From Opitutaceae bacterium (GTDB taxonomy: Bacteria > Verrucomicrobiota > Verrucomicrobiia > Opitutales > Opitutaceae), in the NCBI GenBank assembly GCA_016711225.1, contig JADJTK010000016.1, forward strand, positions 1-64,000: DNA of 64,000 nucleotides, in the 5' to 3' direction. The position numbers and the translations under genes were made by a program. Positions 42,001 through 51,310 of this stretch are shown piece by piece. Numbering within the stretch: the first letter of the stretch is position 1; each line of letters begins with the position of its first letter. The notes below the pieces were generated by a model that made no database searches, was not told the origin of the DNA, and worked only from the letters and a program-made list of their open reading frames with translations.

Positions 42001-43351
42001 CGACGCGGCAGGAGTGCTCTACGTTGTAGACCGGGCAAACAACGTGATCCGCAAGATCACTCCGGCGGGAGTCGTGACGACGTTCGCCGGCACGGCAGGA
42101 ACCTCGGGCGCGGACGACGGTGTGGGCGCGGCGGCGCGGTTCAACAGCCCGGCCGGCATCGCGGTCGATTCGCGCGGGATGCTTTATGTCGCGGATACAG
42201 GCAACAACATCATCCGCCTGATCACGCCCACGGCGCGCGTGCTGAAGATCGCCGGGATCACGTCAGCCGGCGGCGGCGACGTCGACGGCGCCGGCGCAAG
42301 CGCGTGGTTCCGTGCTCCGTGGGGCGTGGCGTGCGACAATCATGGCAATCTGGTCGTCTGCGACACCGGCAACAGCCGGGTGCGACGGGTGACCACCCGG
42401 CTCCCGGCAGTCGGAGAGACCGTTTCTTTTGGCGTCAGCACGGTGGGCAATCCCGGTGGCTTCCAGTGGCAGGCGCAGGCGCCGGGAACTTCGACTTGGA
42501 CTAACCTTCCCAACGGCGGCGCGTACACCACCTCGAGTTGGGGCGATGGAGGCAGCCTTGGCGTTGTGCTTGCCGCGAGCCACGATGGGTACCTGTTCCG
42601 TTGCCATGTGACCCGGCCCTACGACAACACCCAGATCGACAGCGGCGCGGCCGTGGTCGCGGTCGGTATCGCACCAACGATCACGACGCAGCCGGTCGCA
42701 AAGACGGCGGCAGCGGGGCAGGGCGCGACCTTCACCGTGGCCGCCACTGGCACACCGCTCGCGTTCGCCTACCGCTGGCAGCGCAAGCCGGCAGGAACCT
42801 CGACGACTTGGGCCAACCTCGCCGACGGCGCCGCGTACCGTGGCACCGGCACGGCGACGCTCACGCTCACCGCGGTCGGCGGCGCGATGAACGGCGATCA
42901 GTTCCGTTGCGTGGTCGACAACTATGTGGCGAGCGCAGCGACTTCGGCGCCCGCCACGCTCACTGCAAGCGGTGAGGCGTACGTCGACTTTGCGTCGTGG
43001 CGTGCCGAAAATGCGGTGGCGGGAGACGCCAACGCCGACCAGACCGGATCCGGGGTGACGAATCTCGCGCGTTACGCCTTTGGCCTCGCGGCCAGCGGCG
43101 TGGTGGCGAATCCGGTTTCAGTCACGACGACGACCGGCGCCGGCAACCGCTACCTCCAAGTCGGCTTCAAGCGGAAGACGGTTGCGAGCGACGTGCACTA
43201 CGTGATTCAGGCCAGCACCGATCTCCTCACCTGGACAACGCTCAAGACGATCGAGCCCGGCTCGCCGGTCGACGTGCTCGAGCAGGATACGGTTCCCGTC
43301 GGCAGCGTTCCGCGGCGTTTTCTCCGCGTGCGCGTCGAGCCGAAACTGTAG
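39002..43351 (+). CDS. Module unit 2: NHL-repeat/Ig-like exported protein, intact
   Basis: A 1449-residue protein with signal peptide ending ..LLAQPRLAAQG. About 18 NHL repeats in two blocks (typical unit NLYIADTGNGTIRKVTPAG) are split by an Ig-like domain (PPTITQQPTGLNGPPKAL). Two more Ig-like domains follow (APTITTQPVAKTAAAGQ), then the C-terminal region YVDFASWRAENAV to FLRVRVEPKL. The repeats predict one or more beta-propellers in the periplasm or at the cell surface, probably for binding protein or carbohydrate. ATG 39002 has a GAGG about 9 bases upstream. It serves as the reference for the two damaged copies. Confidence 0.85.
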   Translation: MNYSFLSSFFVGAAVLSGLLAQPRLAAQGTEVRADLSVLAGAVSPGAVDATGAAALFNGPAGVALDKNGNLYIADTGNGTIRKVTPAGAVTTLAGTAGQWGATGGTGAAARFATPLHLAVDDAGDVFVADSANAAIRKITAAGAVTTIDLSAANPVVNAPTGIVVSPDGQTVYFTDRGNNVVRRVVGTGPVTVFAGDPLRSGKADGQGTAARFFEPAGLARDASGNLYVADSRNHTIRKITPAGAVTTVAGMAEVPGATNASGLAAQFFQPRAVAVDAAGNLYVADTGNHAVRKIEAGTAAVTTYAGLLETSGSATGTGAAARFDFPAALTIATDGTLYVADARNNVVRKIAAGGVVTPFVGTAPGSTNGTGMAARFRGPRAIATDANGNAYVADTLNSTIRQITSTGVVTTFAGFAGTTGTTDGAAASARFNQPEGILATSDGAIVYVADTLNHTIRKISGGTVTTLAGEPGVQGDSNGTGVAAHFRHPQGLAFDRDGNLIVADTFNNLIRRVTPAGVVTTVVGSSTIWGVGGNDGSGLQVQFEHPTAVAVNSTGDIFVADGGNATIRKVTAGGAVTTVFGTKGNFWTADGSGADARFRRPTALAFDTAGNLLVADPDAETVRLITPAGVSLTVAGVGDSAGSMAGAGPVARLAAPQGVAVASDGTILIADTGNHIIRRGVVTWGTPPTITQQPTGLNGPPKALQIKVTSVSGPVRYRWQIQPRWGQWTDLTNDGTFAGVNTDTLSFPGGTSALNESQVRCVLDNGFSTLVYTNTAGLFFPGNNAVWITGNPGDKELVVAVVALAGAQNTTGLWGRSWGIADGVGNLAKFSGPRAAVIDAAGITYVVDCAGGTIRKVLADGTTTTLAGNADTKNGGGWGKVDGAGSVARFAGPQAIALAPDGNLLVADTENNILRRVTPTGVVTTVSDGAGAPYRFHRPQGVAVDTLGTIYVSDSDDFTVRKISPAGVLSLVAGSSLVSGSLDGTGAGARFGSPTALAVDAAGVLYVVDRANNVIRKITPAGVVTTFAGTAGTSGADDGVGAAARFNSPAGIAVDSRGMLYVADTGNNIIRLITPTARVLKIAGITSAGGGDVDGAGASAWFRAPWGVACDNHGNLVVCDTGNSRVRRVTTRLPAVGETVSFGVSTVGNPGGFQWQAQAPGTSTWTNLPNGGAYTTSSWGDGGSLGVVLAASHDGYLFRCHVTRPYDNTQIDSGAAVVAVGIAPTITTQPVAKTAAAGQGATFTVAATGTPLAFAYRWQRKPAGTSTTWANLADGAAYRGTGTATLTLTAVGGAMNGDQFRCVVDNYVASAATSAPATLTASGEAYVDFASWRAENAVAGDANADQTGSGVTNLARYAFGLAASGVVANPVSVTTTTGAGNRYLQVGFKRKTVASDVHYVIQASTDLLTWTTLKTIEPGSPVDVLEQDTVPVGSVPRRFLRVRVEPKL

Positions 43352-43505
43352 CGGTGAAACGGGCGCGGGGCTTGGTCATGCTGACAGGCCCCGCTTCCGG
43401 GTGGACTCCGTGCCGTGACGCCTCGCGATTGTCCGGTAAAAACGGGCGTTGCCTGTGGCGCGGCCTTGTCAGGGCTCCTGCGGTTTGGGTTGCTCGTTCC
43501 ATCGT

Positions 43506-45326
43506 ATGCGTTCCCCACAATTGGCGTCACTTGGTGCGGCCCTGATTCTTTGCGCCGCGGCTTCGGCCGCCGACACCCGCAATCCGGATCGTCCACCGTT
43601 GGGTGGTGGCGACCAGTCGGCCGTGGCCGACGAAGTTTGGCTGCATCCGTACGGGGATGCCACGGTCTGGTGGGCCGATGCCCTGTTCTGGCGGGACTCG
43701 GAGATGATGGATCACCCGGAGTCGCGCGCCCAGGCCGACGGAGTCGAGGCCTCGGGCCGCTATGCGATGATCGGTGCAGTCGCGTGGCTCGATACCTATT
43801 TGGCTGGTTTGCCTCCCGGCCCGGATGGCACTGGCGGCTATGCCCGGGGTCGTCCTGCTTCGCGGATCTATTCCGACTGGCACAAGCGCCGCGACGACCT
43901 CATGGGACTGTCCGATAACGGCGGTTACGCACTCTACGGGCTCGGTTGGATCTCCCCGGCCACTCCGCTCGATCCGGTCGATTGGGGCGTGGACGCCGCC
44001 AATACCCCGCATGCCACCTACGGCGATCTCATCGCCGAGCGGATGGCGACCCACGCGGCGCAGGACCACTTCAGCGGCTTCTACGCCGCCGACCTGCTGG
44101 TCAACATGCCCAACCTCCATATCAGCGGAGCCGACTTTCATCCGCGCAACGTGGAGGCGTTCGAGCAGCGCCTTGGGCATCCGATTCCGGGCCTCACGGC
44201 ACCGGAGAAGGCCCGTTTCATCCGCGCCCATCTCATGCCCGAGTGGGCCGACTACTGGTGCGATGCCTACGGCCACTACTTCGCCGAGATCGCCAAACGC
44301 ATCGAGGCGCTCCGTGGCCGGCCCGCGCTCGTCGGCGGGCAAATCTACGGCGATGTCGCCATCACCCGCTGGCTCGGCGGTGACATGCGCCGCTACCTGA
44401 AGATCCTGCCGCCCGAGCGCTGGTATTTCGACCTGGAGATGCAGGGCGACCCTATGCGCACGGTGCGCAACGCCGCGTATTTCCCGGCCACCGTCGGCAC
44501 CGCCTGCGCCTGGGAGCCCTCGATGTGGCTCGGCGCGATGATGAACGTGTTCGACGGAACACTGCAGGGCAGCGTGCAGTTGAGCGGTCTGCCGCTCTCC
44601 GTCGGCGAGGCAGTGCTGCACACCCACTGGTTCGAAATCACTTTCACCCATGTCGCCACTCGCGAGGGCGGTGTCCGCCGGGCGCTGACGGCGTTGGAAT
44701 ACGGTTACGGAATGGGCCAGATCGGCGCCGTCGATCCGCGCATCCGACAGGCGATGTTTGCGCACATCCCGCGGCGGCCTTTCGGCCCCGGCTTCTATTT
44801 TTCCGAGGCGATGCTGCGCTCCTTCGAGCGCGAAGGCGTGTGCTGGCAGGTCAACACCGAGGCGCAGACTGCGTTTGCCAAGGTCGGTTGCGGCTACTTC
44901 GCCACCGACGCTGCGCTCGATAATTTGGGTGCCGCCAACAAACCCGACTGCTGGATCGTGATTCGGCAGGATCGGCTGCCGGCTATCGAGCGCGCGAAGC
45001 TCGAGGCCGTCGCGCCGGTCGTCACGCCCGAGCAGGCGGCGTTGCGATCGCCGGTGCGCACGTCGGCCAACGGCAACGGCTGGGGTTTCATCGACCAGAA
45101 CGGCGCGCTCGTCCTCGTGCTCGCGAATGCCGAGCGGGGTGAGAGTACCGTGCAGGTCGATCTCACGGGCTTGGCGGACGGCTTCTATTCGCTGACCGAT
45201 GCGCTCACCGGAGCCACGGCGACGACCACGACCGTCACCGGCGGCCGAACACGCTTCACGATCAACATAGGCGACTACGACACGCGGGTGCTCGTGTTCC
45301 CGGCTGCGGCCGTGGCGGTCAACTGA
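43506..45326 (+). CDS. Module unit 3: exported ~606-aa protein of unrecognised family (copy 3)
   Basis: Signal peptide MRSPQLASLGAALILCAAASAA. Same length and landmarks as copies 1 and 2 (LMPEWADYWCDAYGHYFAEI, YFDLEMQGD, KVGCGYFATDAALDNL, DYDTRVLVFPA). It is closer to copy 1 in the N-terminal half (RNPDRPPLGGGDQ). The stop is followed 16 bases later by the third NHL gene, with GGAGAAG between. Confidence 0.75.
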   Translation: MRSPQLASLGAALILCAAASAADTRNPDRPPLGGGDQSAVADEVWLHPYGDATVWWADALFWRDSEMMDHPESRAQADGVEASGRYAMIGAVAWLDTYLAGLPPGPDGTGGYARGRPASRIYSDWHKRRDDLMGLSDNGGYALYGLGWISPATPLDPVDWGVDAANTPHATYGDLIAERMATHAAQDHFSGFYAADLLVNMPNLHISGADFHPRNVEAFEQRLGHPIPGLTAPEKARFIRAHLMPEWADYWCDAYGHYFAEIAKRIEALRGRPALVGGQIYGDVAITRWLGGDMRRYLKILPPERWYFDLEMQGDPMRTVRNAAYFPATVGTACAWEPSMWLGAMMNVFDGTLQGSVQLSGLPLSVGEAVLHTHWFEITFTHVATREGGVRRALTALEYGYGMGQIGAVDPRIRQAMFAHIPRRPFGPGFYFSEAMLRSFEREGVCWQVNTEAQTAFAKVGCGYFATDAALDNLGAANKPDCWIVIRQDRLPAIERAKLEAVAPVVTPEQAALRSPVRTSANGNGWGFIDQNGALVLVLANAERGESTVQVDLTGLADGFYSLTDALTGATATTTTVTGGRTRFTINIGDYDTRVLVFPAAAVAVN

Positions 45327-45342
45327 AGTGGAGAAGCACGAC

Positions 45343-48201
45343 ATGAAACACTTCTTCTCCACCTTCTTCCGGTCTCGTTCAGTAGCGGAACGGCTCTCGT
45401 TCCGTGCGGAAGCGAAGCGCTCCCGCTACGCTGCATACCTGTCGCTCTCGCGGATCGCTCGTCTCGGTTTAGCCATGGTGGCTGTCGTCGCTTGCGGCAT
45501 GTCCGCCTCCGCCCAGACCACCGAGGCGCGCGCCGAGGTGGCGACGTTCGCCGGTACCGTCAGTCCGGGCTCAGCCGACGGCACCGGTGCGGCCGCGCGG
45601 TTTTTCGGGCCGGCCGGTGTCGCGCTCGACAAGGATGGCAACGTCTTCGTCGCCGACACGTGCAACGGCACGATTCGCAAGATCACCCCGGCCGGCGCAG
45701 TCACTACGCTCGCGGGCTTGTCCGGAGCGTGGGGCGGAGCGGACGGCACCGGTACGGCCGCGCGCTTCGCCACGCCGTTGCAGATTGCAGTCGATGATGC
45801 CGGCGATGTTTTCGTCGCCGACTCCGCCAACGGCGCGATTCGCAAGATCACGTCGGGCGGCGTTGTCACCACGCTCGATCTCTCGGCGGCGAATCCGGTC
45901 GTGAATGCTCCGGCGGGCATCGCTGTGACGCCCGACGGGCAGACCGTCTATTTCTCCGATCGCGGCAACAACGTGATTCGCCGGATCGTTGGCAACGGTC
46001 TGGTCACCGTGTTCGCGGGCGACCCGCTCCGCTCCGGAACGACGGACGGGCAGGGGACGGCCGCGCGGTTCTTCGAGCCTGCCGGGCTCGCGCGCGACGC
46101 TGCAGGCAATCTCTATGTCGCCGATTCGCGCAACCACACTGTGCGGAAGCTCTCCGCGACCGGCGCTGTCGCGACACTCGCCGGTACCGCCGGGGTCGCC
46201 GGGGCGGAGGACGCCTCCGGTCTCGCGGCGAAGTTTTTCACCCCGCGTGCCGTAGCGGTGGATACCGCGGGCAACGTTTACGTCGCCGACTCCGGCAACC
46301 ATGCCATCCGCAAGATCACCGCCTCCGGCGCGGCAGTGACGACTGTCGCCGGCACAACCGAGCGCAGTGGCAGCGCGACTGGCACCGGCACGGCGGCGCA
46401 GTTTGATTTGCCCGCCGGCATCGCGGCGCTGGCCGACGGTACGCTCTATGTCGCCGATTCGCGCAACAATGCGATCCGCAAGATTACCGCGGCCGGCGTC
46501 GTGACGACCTTCGCCGGAGTCGCGCCGGCTTCGAGCAACGGCTCGGGCACGGCCGTTCGTTTCCGCCAGCCCCGGGCGGTGGCCTGCGATTCCTCGGGCA
46601 ATGTCTACGTGGCCGACACGCTCAACTCCACGATCCGGAAACTCACCTCCGGCGGGGCCGCGACGACGCTTGCGGGCTTGGCCGGAACGCCGGGTGCGGT
46701 CGATGGCGCCGGTACAGCGGCACGCTTCAACCAGCCCGAAGGCATTGTCGCGACCGCGGATGGCGCGGTCGTCTATGTGGCCGACACGCTGAACCACACG
46801 ATCCGCAAGATCACGGGTGGCACGGTGAGCACCCTCGCTGGCGCGGCCGGCGTGCAAGGCGACAACGACGGCGTCGGGATCGCGGCCCACTTCCGCCACC
46901 CGCAGGGACTCGCGCTCGACGCCGACGGCAACCTTATCGTCGCCGACACCTACAACAACATGGTCCGACGGGTGACTCCGTCCGGAGTGGTGACCACGGT
47001 GGCGGGCAATGCGACGTTCTATGGCGTTGGCGGTAGCGACGGTTCGGTGACGCAGGTGCAATTTGAACATCCCACCGCCGTGGCCGTGAACGCCGCCAGT
47101 GAGATCTACGTTGCCGATGGAGGCAATGCCACGATTCGCAAGATCAGCACCGGCGGCGTTGTTTCCACGGTCTACGGGAGCAGAAGATCCTTTGGCACGG
47201 CCGACGGGGCCGAATCGACTGCCAGTTTTCGGCGTCCGACCGCGTTGGCGTTTGATTCTGCCGGCAACCTGTTCGTCGCCGATCCCGATGCGGAGACGGT
47301 TCGCCTGATCACTCCAGCGGGCGCGGTGCAGACGGTGGCTGGCTTAGGCGACGCGTCGGGAGCCCTTGTCGGCGCCGGACTCGCGGCGCGGCTTTCGGCA
47401 CCGCACGGCGTGGCCGTGGCACCCGACGGCGCAATCTACATCGCGGATACGGGCAACCATTCGATCCGCCGCGGCACGGTGACCTGGGACACGCCGCCAG
47501 CGATCACCCAGCAGCCGCGAAAAGTCGCCGGCGCCACGCCCGTCACCTACACGATTCAGGCGAGCACGACCAACGGGGTGCTCAACTATCGGTGGCAGTT
47601 CCAGCCCGCGTGGGGCGAATGGATGGATTGTGCGACGAGTCCGCTATTTGGTGGTGCTACTTCGAACACGCTCACGATCCCGGGCATGACCGCGAACTAC
47701 AACGACTGGCTGATTCGGTGCCTCGTGAACAACGGTTACTCGACGATCGTGACCTCGGCTACGGCGAGTCTTTGGGTCGCCGGCGACAATACCGTGCGCA
47801 TCACCGGCGATATCGCCGACCGTGAGCTGATCACGACGGTCACGACGTTGGCCGGTGCGACCCGCAAGGAGGATGTCTGGGGCAGCAGCTGGGGTGTCGA
47901 CGACGGAGTCGGCTCTGCGGCGCGGTTCTCCGGTCCGCGCGGCCTTGCGATCGATGCGGCTGGCGTCGCCTACGTGACCGACGCCGCCGGTGGCACCATC
48001 CGCAAGGTATTGCCCGACGGTACGGTCACGACGCTCGCCGGCAAGGCGGGCACCGCGGCCGGCGAAGGTTGGGGCAAAGTCGACGGTGCTGGCAGCGCTG
48101 CGCGCTTTGCCGGACCGCAGGCCCTCGCGCTCGCACCCGACGGCAACCTCATTGTCGCTGACACCGAAAACGGTGTCCTGAGAAAGGTGACTACCACGTG
48201 A
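45343..48201 (+). pseudogene. Module unit 3: NHL-repeat protein, N-terminal part ended by in-frame TGA
   Basis: A 952-residue reading frame with a long signal region (MKHFFSTFFRSRSVAER, then LGLAMVAVVACGMSASAQ) and the same first NHL block, Ig-like insert and start of the second NHL block as its sisters. It stops at TGA (48199-48201), where the others have glycine or glutamate in G/E-VVTTLTD. The same frame resumes at once (VVTTLTDGAGQP). A G-to-T change of a GGA codon would explain it. Could be a recent pseudogene, a truncated propeller, or a sequencing error; translational read-through is also possible. ATG 45343 has GGAGAAG upstream. Confidence 0.7.
45380..45432 (+). repeat. Palindromic repeat inside the signal-peptide coding region of unit 3
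   Basis: GTAGCGG and CCGCTAC form the outer arms, CGGAACG and CGTTCCG an inner stem. It encodes about 17 residues (VAERLSFRAEAKRSRY) absent from the unit 2 gene and keeps the frame. Confidence 0.65.
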
Positions 48202-48204
48202 GTC

Positions 48205-49797
48205 GTGACGACGCTGACCGACGGCGCGGGACAGCCGTTAACGTTCCATCGCCCGCAGGGCGTCGCGATCGATACTCTTGGCGTGATCTATGTCTCCGAC
48301 ACCGACGATTTCACCGTGCGGAAGATCTCGCTCACGGGAGTGGTTTCGTTGGTTGCGGGTCGGTCGCTGGCCGGAGGCGTGCAGGATGGCGCGCCCGGTG
48401 TTGCCACATTCGGTGCGCCGACGGCGCTAGCGGTGGACACGGCGGGCGTAGTTTACGTCGCCGACCGCGGCACTCACACGATCCGTCGCATCGTATCCGA
48501 CGGCACGGTGAGCACGGTCGCCGGCGCGGCCGGAGTTCCGGGTTCCGACGATGGCATCGGTGCTGCGGCGACGTTCAACGGCCCGACCGGGATTGCTGTC
48601 GACTCGCGTGGGATGCTCTACGTGTCCGACACCGGCAACCATGTGGTGCGAATGATCACACCGGTGGGGCGCGTCATGACGATCGCGGGCAACAAACCGC
48701 ATGGCGAGGATCGGGGCCGGGGCGACAAGAATGGCGATGGTTTGGATGCGCGCTTTTGGAGTCCCGTGGGCCTCGCCTGCGACAACCACGGCAATCTCCT
48801 CGTGTGCGATAGCGGAAACAGCAAGGTGCGTCGGATCGAGACACGCGTTCCCGCCTTGGGGGAGACAATCAACTTTGGGATTTCTACGGACGGCAACCCG
48901 GGCGGTTTTCAATGGCAGGCGCAGGTCCCGGGGAGCACGACGTGGGCGAACCTCGTTACTGGCGGCGCCTACACGGCGAACGGCGACGGCGACGCCGGGA
49001 GCCTCAGCGTCGTCCTCGCGGCGGTGCATGATGGCTATCGCTTCCGTTGCCATGTGAGTCGAGCGAGTCCCAGCGCCCAGATCGACGGACGCGCGGCCGT
49101 GGTCGCGGTCGGCATTGCGCCGACGATCACGACGCAGCCGGTCGCGAAGACGGCCGTGGCGGGACAGAGCACGACCTTCACCGTTGCCGCCACGGGCACA
49201 CCGGCGGCGTTCGCCTACCGCTGGCAGCGCAAGCCGGCGGGCGCCTCGACGACTTGGGCTAACCTCGCCGACGGCGCCGCGTACCGTGGCACCGGCACGG
49301 CGACGCTTACGCTCACCGCCGTCGGCGGCGCGATGAACGGCGACCAGTTCCGCTGCGTGGTCGACAACTATGTCGCGAGCGCCGTGACTTCGGCGCCCGC
49401 CACGCTCACGGCGAGCGGCGAGGCCTATGTCGACTTCGCGTCGTGGCGTGCCGAAAATTCGGGGACGGGCGACGCCAACACCGTGCAAGCAGGCTCGGGC
49501 GTGACGAATCTAGCCCGCTACGCCTTCGGCCTCGCGGCCAGTGGAGTGGTGGCGAATCCGGTTTCAGTCACGACAACCACCGGCACCGGCAGCCGGTATC
49601 TCCAAGTTGGCTTCAAGCGGAAGACAGCCGCCAGCGATGTGCACTACGTGATCCAGGCGAGTGCGGATCTGGTCAACTGGGCCACGCTCAAGACGATCGA
49701 GCCCGGCTCGCCAATCGACGTGCTCGAGCAAGACACCGTTGCCATCGGCAGTGTGCCGCGGCGCTTCCTGCGCGTGCGTGTGGAGCCAAAGCCGTAG
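48205..49797 (+). pseudogene. Module unit 3: C-terminal part of the NHL-repeat protein
   Basis: A 530-codon continuation, in the same frame, of the gene interrupted at 48201. It holds the last NHL repeats (VIYVSDTDDFTVRKISLTG, LYVSDTGNHVVRMIT), two Ig-like domains (TITTQPVAKTAVAGQ) and the conserved C-terminal region YVDFASWRAENSG to FLRVRVEPKP. The GTG at 48205 could in principle start translation, but there is no signal peptide or ribosome-binding site, so it is unlikely to be expressed and exported on its own. Confidence 0.7.
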
Positions 49798-49985
49798 GGC
49801 GAGTGGGGCCGGTCTGCGACGGGCCGCGCAGGGCGATGGCCGGCGGGGCGGCGCGGGTCGGAGGTGACGGCGCGAGCCGAGGACTGGGAGTTGAGGCAGC
49901 GGCGCGGGAGCCGGCGTGAATCCAAGGCGTCCAGTCGGAGACTGGACCTACGGGCTGGACCAGTAGTGCCCTGGCCCGGCTCGCC

Positions 49986-50660
49986 TCAACGCGAGACGAT
50001 GCGGCGGTCGAAGGACTTCGCCTGGCTCGAGGGCTCCTTGGCGTAGATGATGCCGAAGACGCGACCCTGGAAGTTCTTCCGGGTGATGTAGACCTCGTCC
50101 ATCTTCCCGTTGTTGTCGCCCTTCGACCAGAACTTGTCGCCGCGTTTCTCGAGGATGCGGTGCACGACCGGCATGCCGTAGCGGGGATGCTTGTAGGTGA
50201 CGATGTCTCCAATCTTCAGATCGTCGTAGTTGGCGTTCTCGGTCAGGAGGATCGCGCGCTCGTCGAACACCGGCTTCATGCTGCCCGTGGGCATGACGGT
50301 GAGGAGATTGGAGCCCTTGACGAGGAAGCGGGCGGCGCTGGCGATCTTCATCGCGCTGGTCCAGTCGAGGGCCGAGGTGGGGGCGATGCCCAGACCCTGG
50401 CCGGCCGCTCCATCGCTGCTGGCCAGCGCCACGGTCTGCTGGACGGCGTTGATGTCGGTCTCGAGGGCCACGGTGCGGGCTTCCAGGGCGGTGATGGTGG
50501 TGTCGCGCTCGGCGAGAGTGGCGCGGAGCGTGGCGACTTCGGCGCGCAGGGCGGCGAGTTCGTCGGCGGGGCTGGTCTCTCCGGCGGCGCGAAGCGCGGT
50601 GGGCAGTATCATACTGCTTAGCACGCTGGCGATCAGGAGAGTGGCGCGGCCGAATTGCAT
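49986..50660 (-). CDS. S26-like signal peptidase with coiled-coil N-terminus
   Basis: A 224-residue protein with an N-terminal signal/anchor (ATLLIASVLSSMILPTALRAA) and a coiled coil at ~32-80 (ELAALRAEVATLRATLAERD). The C-terminal S26-type domain has TGSMKPVF with the catalytic serine, a KIGDIVTYK strand, VVHRILEKRGD and SKGDNN. The second catalytic position reads histidine (VVHRI), as in ER/SipW-type enzymes, rather than the lysine of classical bacterial LepB. It presumably cleaves selected exported proteins. It lies just downstream of the triplicated module, on the opposite strand. Confidence 0.75.
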   Translation of the reverse strand: MQFGRATLLIASVLSSMILPTALRAAGETSPADELAALRAEVATLRATLAERDTTITALEARTVALETDINAVQQTVALASSDGAAGQGLGIAPTSALDWTSAMKIASAARFLVKGSNLLTVMPTGSMKPVFDERAILLTENANYDDLKIGDIVTYKHPRYGMPVVHRILEKRGDKFWSKGDNNGKMDEVYITRKNFQGRVFGIIYAKEPSSQAKSFDRRIVSR

Positions 50661-51310
50661 CTACCCGCAACAGTCGTCCCGCCCGGTCGCCGCTTCAGTC
50701 GCCCGGCTCCAAATGAGGACACCGGGGCGGGAGGCTGGGCCGTAAAAATACTGTGACTGGGGTGTTCGCCCTGCCTCTCTCCTACGGCGCTGTGCGGAGC
50801 TCTTTTTTCAGAGGTGGGTAACACGGCTTTTACGCCCGGGAAGCCGGGATTTCCGGTGCACGCCGGGCAAAAACCATGACGGAGTTGACAAACCTAAAGC
50901 ACCCCGATCCCGGGCTCTTGAGGTGGCGCACTGTAGTGCGTGTGGTAGGGCAAAGAGGGGAGCTCGCCGGCGTGGCCCCGGAGGGGGGAGGCCTCCGCCG
51001 GCCCGGCCGCCCGGCCGATTCTGGGTGCTTGCTTGCGGCTTGCGGGCAACGTCGGCCGTCCGGGTCGACCGAGGGCGGGACTGGGTAGATCCCTCTATTT
51101 TTTGCTCTCCGGAAATTGGTGTAAATAGCTCGAACGTGCACGCCTCTGCCGGAGTGTTGGCATGGCGGTCGTCGCCTCAGTCCTGCAGTGCGTGGGCGCA
51201 GGGACTTTGGTGCGCCGCGCTCTGCAGCGCGCCGGGCGACTGCGACCCTCAAGTCGCGCCTTCTTCCCCTTGGCGGATCGCCCTGGCGTGTCGTCGCGGG
51301 GAGGGCCGCT
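50661..51310. other. Intergenic region
   Basis: About 650 bases between two minus-strand genes. It includes a T-rich run near 50804 (CTCTTTTTTCAG) and short GC-rich repeats. I see no gene with support. Confidence 0.35.

Noticed and set aside
32700..49800. Regular DNA repeats suggesting a CRISPR-like or tandem repeat array
   Set aside because: The periodicity (~170 bases) comes from NHL protein repeats whose DNA diverges at third positions. There are no identical direct repeats with spacers.
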